From a virus: a stretch of 29,030 bases of DNA. The notes under the pieces are model-generated. The model was not told where the DNA came from. It worked only from the letters and a program-made list of their open reading frames with translations, and made no database searches. The stretch is taken from IMG/VR virus record IMGVR_UViG_3300043438_002991, positions 1-29,030 of that record. One strand, 5' to 3'. Shown piece after piece: positions 25,801 through 29,030 of the stretch. The position numbers and the translations under genes are program-made. Position 1 is the stretch's first letter; each line of letters starts with the position of its first letter.

Positions 25801-26535
25801 GGTATTTCCATCAAATGTGGTAAATACTCCACCTACTAAAATCTTTCCATCGGCTTGAACAGCGGATTGAATAACTGTTCCATTAAATCCCAAACCTAAG
25901 TTTGTATAGAATGCAGTATCTTCTGTACCATTTGAATTTAATCGGATTAAGCGGTTTCGGGTATTAGTATTAAATGTGGTAAAGTCTCCACCTATTATAA
26001 GTTTTTCATCCGCTTGAACACTAACTGTTTCAACATAAGTTCCAGCACTAAAACCTGTACCTAAATTTGAATAAAATCCAATATCTTCAGAACCGTCAAT
26101 ATTTAATCTAACTAAACTCTTTCGGGTAGCACCTTTAAAAGTTGTAAAATATCCACCAATAACAATTTTAGTACTTAATTGATTTACAATTGTAATAACT
26201 TCGCTATCATTAGTGGTATTAGTAAATGCAGTAACTAATGAAGAATTAAACGACTCATTTGAAATACCATCAATTGCACTAGAACCTGAAGTACCAGCAG
26301 TTCCGCTTGAACCAGATGTACCGCTTGTGCCTGAACTACCAGCAGCTGACTCCCAGGCTGCACCAGTAAACCTATAAATATTATTATCTAATTTATTATA
26401 GATTACAGAACCTTCTTTAGCTGATCCACTTGCATTGGTAATATCGTCAATGGTTGGAATTAGTAATCCTAGCTTTGGATTTGCACTACTATCGTTAAGT
26501 TCAACACCACCTGGCGAAGTTATTTTATATGACAT
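13801..26535 (-). CDS. Fibre A: giant collagen-like fibre with beta-propeller and S74 chaperone (4244 aa)
   Basis: This is a virion fibre, by inference trimeric. Order: residues 1-65, an attachment-like segment with EGSVIYNKLDNNIYRFTGAAW; 66-88, a short Gly-X-Y stretch; about 90-470, a seven-repeat propeller; about 476-3639, some 1050 Gly-X-Y triplets of Gly, Ser, Thr and Asn with no proline that I noticed. Then 3640-3747, an inserted domain; 3748-3850, Gly-X-Y; 3852-3903, a CBM5/12-like insert; 3904-4090, Gly-X-Y; about 4095-4148, a neck; 4149-4244, an S74-type intramolecular chaperone. Collagen-like and S74 domains are both trimeric, which fits a triple helix. The gene is 44% of the window, has no internal stop, and its repeat DNA differs in base composition from the AT-rich neighbours. 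Fibre B lies upstream; the 230-aa gene starts 3 nt after. No Shine-Dalgarno is seen, only AAAAAAAAGAAATT. The main uncertainty is assembly accuracy through the repeats. Confidence 0.88.
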   Translation of the reverse strand: MSYKITSPGGVELNDSSANPKLGLLIPTIDDITNASGSAKEGSVIYNKLDNNIYRFTGAAWESAAGSSGTSGTSGSSGTAGTSGSSAIDGISNESFNSSLVTAFTNTTNDSEVITIVNQLSTKIVIGGYFTTFKGATRKSLVRLNIDGSEDIGFYSNLGTGFSAGTYVETVSVQADEKLIIGGDFTTFNTNTRNRLIRLNSNGTEDTAFYTNLGLGFNGTVIQSAVQADGKILVGGVFTTFDGNTRNRLIRLNSDGTEDTAFYTNLGSGITSQVNAITIQSDNSILIGTAAGLIKLNANGTLDSAFNSNLGSNAVDILAIACQADGLILVGGGFTTFNGTTKNGLIRLNSNGTEDTAFYTKIGTGFTGAFTPLGFTINVQSDGRILVGGGFDSFNGGTRHKLVRLFADGTEDIRFYAALGSAVGPGSPSGSQINTILLKNNLILVGGAFTTLNGVTLNNLFSLYNNSNLSSGTVGSSGSNGTNGSSGSSGTSGTSGESGSNGSSGTSGSNGSNGSSGTSGSNGSHGSSGTSGTSGSNGSSGTSGSNGSNGSSGTSGSNGSSGTSGTSGSNGSNGSSGTSGSSGSNGSSGTSGSSGSNGSSGTSGSNGSSGTSGSNGSNGSSGTSGSNGSSGTSGTSGSNGSSGTSGSNGSNGSSGTSGSNGSSGSSGTSGSNGSSGTSGSSGSTGTSGTSGSNGSSGTSGSNGSSGTSGSNGSNGSSGTSGTSGSNGSSGTSGTSGSTGSNGSSGTSGSNGSNGSSGTSGTSGSNGSSGTSGSNGSSGTSGSNGSNGSSGTSGSNGSNGSSGTSGTSGSNGLNGSSGTSGSNGSSGTSGSNGSSGTSGTSGSNGSSGTSGSNGSSGTSGTSGSNGSSGTSGSNGSSGTSGSSGTSGSNGSNGSSGTSGESGSNGTSGTSGTSGSTGTSGTSGTSGTSGTSGSNGSSGTSGSNGSSGTSGSNGSNGSSGTSGSNGSSGTSGSNGSNGSSGTSGSNGSSGTSGTSGSNGSNGSSGTSGSNGSSGTSGTSGTSGSNGSSGTSGSNGSSGTSGSNGSSGTSGTSGSNGSSGTSGSNGSNGSSGTSGTSGSNGSNGSSGTSGSNGSSGTSGTSGSDGTSGTSGTSGSNGSNGSSGTSGTSGTSGSNGSSGTSGSNGSNGSSGTSGSNGSSGTSGSNGSNGSSGTSGSNGSNGSSGTSGTSGSNGSSGTSGTSGSNGSSGTSGSNGSSGTSGTSGTSGTSGSNGSSGTSGSNGSNGSSGTSGTSGSTGSSGTSGTSGSNGSSGTAGSSGTSGSNGSSGTSGSNGSSGTSGTSGSNGSHGSSGTSGSTGSSGTSGTSGTSGSTGSSGTSGTSGTSGSTGTSGTSGSNGSSGTSGTSGSNGSSGTSGSSGTSGTSGSNGSSGTSGTSGTSGSNGSSGTSGSNGSNGSSGTSGTSGSNGSNGSSGTSGSNGSNGSSGTSGTSGTSGSNGSNGSSGTSGSSGTSGTSGSNGSSGTSGSNGSSGTSGSNGSNGSSGTSGTSGSNGTSGTSGSNGSSGTSGSNGSSGTSGTSGTSGSNGSNGSSGTSGSNGSNGSSGTSGSNGSSGTSGSNGSSGTSGTSGSNGSNGSSGTSGSNGSSGTSGTSGSNGTSGTSGSNGSNGSSGTSGSNGSNGSSGTSGTSGTSGTSGSSGTSGTSGSNGSSGTSGSNGSNGSSGTSGSNGSSGTSGTSGSTGTSGTSGSSGTSGTRGTSGTSGTAGSSGTSGTSGSTGTSGTSGISGVDGSNGTSGTSGTSGSNGSSGTSGTSGSNGSSGSSGTSGTSGSTGTSGTSGSTGTSGTSGSSGTSGSSGTSGTSGTSGSNGSSGTSGSNGSNGSSGTSGTRGTSGTSGSNGSSGTSGTSGSTGTSGTSGSNGSSGSSGTSGTSGSNGSSGTSGSNGSNGSSGTSGSNGSNGSSGTSGTSGSNGSNGTSGSNGSNGSSGTSGSNGSSGTSGTSGSNGSSGTSGSTGSNGSSGTSGSNGSSGTSGSNGSNGSSGTSGSNGSSGTSGSNGSSGTSGSNGSNGSSGTSGSNGSSGTSGSNGSSGTSGSNGSSGTSGTSGSNGSSGTSGTSGSNGSSGTSGSNGSNGSSGTSGSNGSNGSSGTSGSNGSSGTSGSNGSSGTSGSNGSNGSSGTSGSNGSNGSSGTSGSNGSNGSSGTSGTSGSNGSNGSSGTSGSTGTSGTSGSNGTSGTSGSNGSSGTSGLNGSNGSSGTSGSNGSSGTSGSNGSSGTSGTSGSNGSSGTSGTSGSNGSNGSSGTSGTSGTSGTTGSTGTSGTSGSSGSIGTSGTSGTSGTSGSNGSSGTSGSNGSNGSSGTSGSNGSSGTSGSNGSNGSSGTSGSNGSNGSSGTSGSNGSNGSSGTSGSNGSNGSSGTSGSNGSNGSSGTSGSSGTRGTSGTSGTSGTSGSNGSSGTSGTSGSSGSNGSSGTSGTSGSNGSSGTSGTSGSNGSNGSSGTSGSNGSNGSSGTSGSNGSSGTSGSLGTSGTSGSSGSNGSSGTSGTSGSNGSSGTSGSNGSNGSSGTSGSNGSSGSSGTSGSNGSSGTSGSLGTSGTSGSNGSNGSSGTSGSNGSNGSSGTSGSNGSNGSSGTSGSNGSSGSSGTSGSNGSSGTSGSSGTSGSNGSNGSSGTSGSNGSSGTSGSNGSNGSSGTSGTSGSNGSNGSSGTSGSNGSNGSSGTSGTSGSNGSNGSSGTSGSNGSSGTSGTSGSNGSNGSSGTSGSNGSSGTSGSNGSSGTSGSNGSNGSSGTSGSSGTRGTSGTSGTSGTSGTSGSNGSNGSSGTSGTSGSNGSNGSSGTSGTSGSNGSSGTSGSNGSSGSSGTSGTRGTSGTSGTSGTSGSNGSSGTSGTSGSNGSSGTSGTSGSNGSNGSSGTSGSNGSNGSSGTSGSNGSSGTSGSNGSNGSSGTSGTSGSNGSSGSSGTSGSNGSSGTSGSNGSNGSSGTSGSSGTSGSSGTRGTSGTSGTSGTSGSTGTSGTSGTSGSNGSNGSSGTSGSNGSNGSSGTSGSSGLTGSSGTSGTSGSNGSSGTSGSNGSNGSSGTSGSNGSNGSSGTSGSNGSNGSSGTSGSNGSSGTSGSNGSNGSSGTSGSNGSNGSSGTSGSSGTRGTSGTSGTSGTSGSNGSSGTSGTSGSNGSSGTSGSNGSNGSSGTSGSNGSSGTSGSNGSSGTSGTRGTSGTSGTSGTSGSNGSNGSSGTSGSNGSNGSSGTSGSNGSNGSSGTSGSNGSNGSSGTSGSNGSNGSSGTSGTSGSNGSSGTSGTSGSNGSNGSSGTSGSNGSSGTSGSNGSNGSSGTSGSNGSSGTSGTRGSSGTSGTSGTSGSNGSNGSSGTSGSNGSNGSSGTSGSNGSNGSSGTSGSNGSSGTSGSNGSSGTSGSNGSNGSSGTSGSNGSNGSSGTSGSNGSSGTSGTSGSNGSNGSSGTSGSNGSSGTSGSNGSNGSSGTSGSNGSNGSSGTSGTSGSNGSNGSSGTSGSNGSSGTSGTRGTSGTSGSNGSSGTSGSNGSNGSSGTSGSNGSSGTSGSNGSSGTSGSNGSSGSSGTSGSNGSNGSSGTSGSNGSSGTSGSNGSNGSSGTSGSNGSNGSSGTSGSNGSNGSSGTSGSNGSNGSSGTSGSNGSSGTSGSNGSNGSSGTSGSNGSSGTSGTRGTSGTSGSNGSSGTSGTSGSTGASGAAISDGWDWGTPLASTKIYSNNGNLDAATSLLNIAEVSLTSTNYSGVYPSIGTGTLIKTNGGIGGQIVYYRTTGVGFDTGIYWEFPVTYVSGTPWTPSAGTDIIVDISAAGVSGSSGTSGTRGTSGTSGSNGSSGTSGSNGSNGSSGTSGSNGSSGTSGSNGSNGSSGSSGTRGTSGTSGTSGSNGSSGTSGTSGSNGSSGTSGTSGSAGTSGTSFIWKGIWVGGTLYAINDVISFNGSSYISIVSSNIGNNPSTSPAQWTLMASAGSNGSSGTSGTSGSNGSSGTSGSNGSNGSSGTSGTRGTSGTSGSNGSSGTSGTSGSNGSSGTSGSNGSNGSSGTSGTSGSNGSSGTSGSNGSNGSSGTSGTRGTSGTSGSNGSSGTSGSNGSSGTSGTSGATGGTGSSGTSGTSGVSGASGTAGTSGTSGGTGGTGSSGTSGTTGSSGTSGGTTGTITSSTVDRIAYFSAATTIAATNMHYDVTNGRLSIANGTGPTYRLEVGGDIYATANIIAYSDRSVKDNVKTITDALAKVTSMRGVTFTRNDQEDKTRVHAGVIAQEMETVFPEVVFENENGTKAVAYPALVSVLIEAIKQQQHQIDDLRDQIEKLL
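13804..14091 (-). other. Peptidase S74 / intramolecular chaperone domain of fibre A
   Basis: Residues 4149-4244. It begins SDRSVKDNV: S4149 and K4154 have the same 5-residue spacing as the Ser-Lys pair of endosialidase-type chaperones, which trimerise the fibre and then cut themselves off before the Ser. Further typical features are ALAKVTSMRGVTFTRND, AGVIAQEMETVFPEVV and a C-terminal coiled coil IEAIKQQQHQIDDLRDQIEK. Predicted released peptide: 96 aa. Confidence 0.87.
14829..14981 (-). other. Inserted domain 2 of fibre A: carbohydrate-binding module-like (CBM5/12 type)
   Basis: About 51 residues: FIWKGIWVGGTLYAINDVIS, FNGSSYISIVSSN and NPSTSPAQWTLMA. The pattern W-x(n)-Y-x(3)-D-x-V, then a G-x2-Y strand, NP, and a final W matches small chitin-binding type 3/CBM5-12 modules, which recur between collagen-like blocks in phage fibres. 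A polysaccharide-binding role is inferred. Confidence 0.68.
15295..15618 (-). other. Inserted globular domain 1 of fibre A (about 108 aa)
   Basis: A non-repeat island flanked by Gly-X-Y, residues about 3640-3747. It starts ISDGWDWGTPLASTKIY and ends TDIIVDISAAGVSG. It is beta-rich with several aromatics (IVYYRTTGVGFDTGIYWEF). I do not recognise the family; a receptor- or surface-binding knob is possible. Confidence 0.7.
18770..19165. repeat. 198-bp tandem segmental duplication inside fibre A
   Basis: Copies lie at 18770-18967 and 18968-19165. About the first 100 bp are identical, including the rare CTCGAT string (18797-, 18995-). Both copies share the rare GSLGTSG substitution (CCTAAGCTACCG at 18938 and 19136, exactly 198 bp apart). 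The period equals 66 residues, so the triplet register is kept. Confidence 0.85.
19471..19614. repeat. Perfect 72-bp tandem duplication inside fibre A
   Basis: The block starting ATTAGAGCCGTTTGAACC at 19471 recurs at 19543 with no difference seen over 72 bp. Similar short exact duplications occur at 22531/22576 (45 bp), 20351/20387 (36 bp) and 17441/17477 (36 bp). All are multiples of 9. Confidence 0.85.
25130..26270 (-). other. Seven-repeat beta-propeller domain of fibre A (delta-60/DUF5122 type)
   Basis: Seven copies of a motif of about 55 residues. The type copy reads ADGKILVGGVFTTFDG, then TRNRLIRLNSDGTEDTAFY. The seven cores are VIGGYFTTF, IIGGDFTTF, LVGGVFTTF, LIGTAAG, LVGGGFTTF, LVGGGFDSF and LVGGAFTTL. 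Seven blades fit a closed propeller. The fourth is degenerate. The role is unknown; a rigid head or glycan-binding platform near the virion end is inferred. Confidence 0.8.
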
Positions 26536-26616
26536 CTAGCTTAATTTCTTTTTTTTGAATAGACTGAATCTTAGCCTATTTACTGATCAATATTATTTAT
26601 TTAAGATAGGCCAGTA
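26536..26616 (-). promoter_or_regulatory. 81-bp leader between fibre B and fibre A
   Basis: On the minus strand it reads TTAAATAAATAATATTG, then an A-rich run (AAAAAAAAGAAATTAAG) just before the fibre A ATG. GCCTAT and ATAGGC can pair around it, but weakly. There is no exact late-promoter octamer and no Shine-Dalgarno. The A-rich run is the likely initiation aid. Confidence 0.4.
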
Positions 26617-29030
26617 TTATATCAATCCATCACTAATTATTTCAACTCGTGCAGCAATTGCGATTTGGTCAGATGTATTATTTGCAATATTAATAAGTAA
26701 AATTGCTCCACTTATTGTAAAAGTTGGGATAGATACCCAAAGTACTGAATCTTGAGCAAGCGTAATTTCAGTAAATCCATTTCCAACAATTGAAACAGTT
26801 CCAGCAATATTTTTAACAGCTCCGCTATACATTCGATAATCAACCTCATTAGAGCCTCCCGCACTACCTATCATATAAATTTGAATACCATATATTCTAT
26901 CCACTGTATTAAACTCAAATGATTTATTATTTACAATATCAATTTTTAAGCCAGCAGAGCCAAAGGCTGAAATTGGATCAGAGTATAAAATATTTGAATG
27001 AGCCTGTTTTACTCCAGTCGTTATATTTTGATGGCGGCTGTATACTACTTCATTTGGCATTTCAGCAACAGCCTGGGTTCCAATTAATAGGGCATCTAGT
27101 GTAGTATCTTCAAATATACCAAAGGTTGAATCAACTACAGTGGTTCCACCTGCACCAAATACCGTATATTGAGATTGAGTACCGGATACTGAAACCGAAG
27201 TTCCGCTTGAACCAGATGTACCGGAAGTACCACTTGAACCGTTTGAGCCTGAAGTACCAGTTCCACCAGAAGTACCGCTTGAACCGTCTGAGCCCGAAGT
27301 ACCAGTTAAACCCGACGTTCCGCTTGAGCCGTTTGTTCCAGAGACTCCATCAATACCTGATGTTCCAGATGAACCATCTGAACCAGAAGTTCCGCTTGTT
27401 CCAGTTGAACCTGAAGTACCAGAAGTTCCGCTTGATCCATTAGAACCTGAAGTTCCAGAAGAACCATTTGAGCCTGAAGTTCCGCTTGATCCATTAGAAC
27501 CTGAAGTTCCGCTTGATCCATTAGAACCTGAAGTTCCTGAAGAACCGTTTGAGCCATTTGAACCAGAAGTTCCGCTTGAGCCGTTTGAACCAGAAGTTCC
27601 TGAAGAACCAGAGGTACCAGAAGTACCAGATGTTCCGCTTGTTCCAGCTGAACCTGATGTACCTGAGCTACCATTTGTTCCTGAGACTCCATCAATACCG
27701 GACGTACCGCTAGTACCAGAAGTACCGTCTGATCCACTTGAACCAGAAGTTCCTGATGTTCCAGTTGAACCTGAAGTACCAGTTGAACCCGATGTACCAG
27801 AACTACCAGAAGTTCCGCTTGTTCCAGTTGAACCTGATGTTCCCGAAGTTCCAGTTGAACCTGAAGTTCCAGAAGTACCGCTTGAACCGGAAGTACCGCT
27901 AGTACCAGATGTACCAGTTGAGCCAGAAGTTCCAGATGTACCAGTTGAGCCAGAAGTTCCAGATGTACCAGTTGAACCGGAAGTACCAGATGTACCAGTT
28001 GAGCCTGATGTTCCTGAACTTCCAGTTGAACCAGAAGTTCCCGAAGTTCCAGTTGAACCGGATGTTCCAGAAGTACCGTTTGAGCCTGATTCTCCCGAAG
28101 TTCCTGAGCTACCGTTTGTTCCAGAGACTCCATCAATACCAGAAGTTCCGCTTGTTCCTGATGTACCATCAGAACCTGAAGTACCGCTTGTGCCTGAAGT
28201 TCCACTTGTTCCGCTTGTGCCTGAAGTTCCAGTTGAACCGGAAGTTCCGCTTGTACCCGAAGTACCAGTTGAACCGGAAGTTCCGCTTGTACCCGAAGTA
28301 CCAGTTGAACCGGATGTACCAGAAGTACCAGAAGTTCCGCTTGTTCCAGTTGAACCTGAAGTACCGCTTGTTCCAGAAGTTCCATTTGAGCCAGATTCGC
28401 CTGATGTACCAGAGCTACCGTCTGTTCCAGAGACGCCGTCTATTCCAGAAGTTCCGCTTGTGCCTGATGTTCCATCTGACCCAGTTGAACCAGAAGTTCC
28501 GCTTGTTCCAGAAGTACCAGAGGTTCCGCTTGTGCCGGTTGAACCAGAAGTACCGCTTGTTCCGTCTGAACCTGAAGTACCGGAAGTACCAGTTGTTCCG
28601 CTTGTACCGGAAGTTCCAACTGAACCATTTGAACCTGAAGTACCAGAGGTTCCGTCTGAACCTGAAGTACCGGAAGTACCAGTTGTTCCGCTTGTACCTG
28701 AAGAACCATCTGTTCCTGAGACTCCATCAATACCGGAAGTACCTGAAGTACCGCTTGTTCCGTCTGAGCCTGAAGTACCTGATGTTCCGCTAGTTCCATT
28801 TGACCCAGTTGAGCCTGAAGTACCGGAAGTACCAGTTGAACCTGAAGTTCCTGAAGTACCAGTTGAGCCTGAAGTACCGCTTGTGCCACTAGAACCAGTT
28901 GCAGCAATTATGGCTAAGAAAATTTCATGATTATTTGCAAACTGTGGAGTACCACCAGAACTAACTAGTGCAACTGGAACAGTCCAGTAATTGGAGGCTC
29001 CAGTAATTAAGGTAGTTGCTCCATTAATAA
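26617..29030 (-). CDS. Fibre B: second collagen-like fibre, N-terminus beyond right edge
   Basis: I extended the frame by hand from the stop (26617-26619) to the right edge; about 804 codons are visible with no start needed inside. At the right edge it reads a globular piece ending NNHEIFLAIIAATG. Then comes a Gly-X-Y domain of about 570 residues (28908 down to about 27186), richer in GTSGST triplets and poorer in GSN than fibre A. A C-terminal domain of about 190 residues follows, starting VSVSGTQSQYTVFGAGG and including NEVVYSRHQNITTGVKQAH and AARVEIISDGLI. The C-terminus is beta-rich, not S74, and unrecognised. The methionine at 27060 is internal. The gene precedes fibre A by 81 nt on the same strand. 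It is probably another fibre or a partner segment of the same appendage. Confidence 0.82.
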   Translation of the reverse strand, partial: INGATTLITGASNYWTVPVALVSSGGTPQFANNHEIFLAIIAATGSSGTSGTSGSTGTSGTSGSTGTSGTSGSTGSNGTSGTSGTSGSDGTSGTSGTSGIDGVSGTDGSSGTSGTTGTSGTSGSDGTSGTSGSNGSVGTSGTSGTTGTSGTSGSDGTSGTSGSTGTSGTSGTSGTSGTSGSTGSDGTSGTSGTSGIDGVSGTDGSSGTSGESGSNGTSGTSGTSGSTGTSGTSGTSGTSGSTGTSGTSGTSGSTGTSGTSGTSGSTGTSGTSGTSGTSGTSGTSGSDGTSGTSGTSGIDGVSGTNGSSGTSGESGSNGTSGTSGSTGTSGTSGSTGSSGTSGSTGTSGTSGSTGTSGTSGSTGTSGTSGSTGTSGTSGTSGSSGTSGTSGSTGTSGTSGSTGTSGTSGSSGTSGSTGTSGSTGTSGTSGSSGSDGTSGTSGTSGIDGVSGTNGSSGTSGSAGTSGTSGTSGTSGSSGTSGSNGSSGTSGSNGSNGSSGTSGSNGSSGTSGSNGSSGTSGSNGSSGTSGSNGSSGTSGTSGSTGTSGTSGSDGSSGTSGIDGVSGTNGSSGTSGLTGTSGSDGSSGTSGGTGTSGSNGSSGTSGTSGSSGTSVSVSGTQSQYTVFGAGGTTVVDSTFGIFEDTTLDALLIGTQAVAEMPNEVVYSRHQNITTGVKQAHSNILYSDPISAFGSAGLKIDIVNNKSFEFNTVDRIYGIQIYMIGSAGGSNEVDYRMYSGAVKNIAGTVSIVGNGFTEITLAQDSVLWVSIPTFTISGAILLINIANNTSDQIAIAARVEIISDGLI
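27186..28908 (-). repeat. Gly-X-Y coding repeat of fibre B with recurring GIDGVSG spacer
   Basis: Nine-bp-based repeat as in fibre A. A distinct block encoding GIDGVSG recurs at about 27344, 27687, 28125, 28432 and 28718, dividing the domain into modules of roughly 290-440 bp. Exact short duplications are seen, for example 36 bp at 28231/28267 and a stretch recurring 90 bp apart (28561/28651). Confidence 0.9.

Noticed and set aside
26617-27060. A separate 147-aa gene starting at the ATG at 27060
   Set aside because: The frame is open upstream through the collagen-like repeat to the right edge, so this Met is internal to fibre B.
14260-28908. CRISPR array
   Set aside because: The repeat is coding, has a 9-bp base period without unique spacers of constant length, and no cas gene is present.
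28190-28930. Plus-strand and alternate-frame open frames over the fibre B repeat
   Set aside because: Same shadow effect. The Gly-X-Y minus frame is open from 26617 to the right edge and joins globular sequence at both ends.
1-29030. Ordinary tRNA genes, insertion sequences or integrase
   Set aside because: I found no cloverleaf other than the tmRNA ends, no transposase motifs and no att-like repeats.

Overview
This is a 29-kb fragment of a large tailed bacteriophage with T4-like (myovirus) virion genes. The assignment rests on a T4-type large terminase with intact ATPase motifs, a gp16-like small terminase, a gp6-like baseplate wedge protein, a gp15-like sheath stabiliser and a tail-tube-like protein. 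The DNA is AT-rich outside the repeats. Almost no start codon has a convincing Shine-Dalgarno; the leaders are A-rich. Together with a tmRNA tag that begins with glycine, this weakly suggests a Bacteroidota host (inference only).

Layout. Positions 1-3756 form a minus-strand packaging/baseplate operon, in transcription order gp6-like, an 81-aa unknown, terS and terL (cut by the left edge), joined by ATGA overlaps or 3-nt gaps. A 96-bp divergent control region (3757-3852) separates it from a short plus-strand block: a complete phage-encoded tmRNA (3853-4219) with its own terminator, the gp15-like gene, and a 286-aa beta-rich virion or adhesin candidate. This block meets the next minus-strand block stop-to-stop with no spacer.

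Positions 5927-29030 are one long minus-strand array. In transcription order it holds a second collagen-like fibre (fibre B, cut by the right edge), a 4244-aa collagen-like fibre (fibre A), two unknown small or medium proteins, three glycan-modification enzymes and the tail-tube-like protein. Fibre A has an N-terminal attachment segment, a seven-repeat beta-propeller, about 1050 consecutive Gly-X-Y triplets made almost only of Gly/Ser/Thr/Asn, two small inserted domains and a C-terminal S74-type self-cleaving chaperone. The three enzymes carry a GT4 domain, a DxD GT-A domain, an FkbM methyltransferase, a MycE-like sugar O-methyltransferase, another SAM methyltransferase and a GT9/autotransporter-heptosyltransferase-like domain with a four-cysteine iron finger.

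Working model (inference): the phage makes an extraordinarily long, proline-free, Ser/Thr-rich triple-helical fibre and carries a dedicated cassette that O-glycosylates it and caps the glycan by O-methylation. The phage tmRNA, with an unusually long 24-residue tag ending in LLAA, would rescue ribosomes during infection. The fibre-plus-cassette arrangement is the strongest candidate here for an undescribed system.
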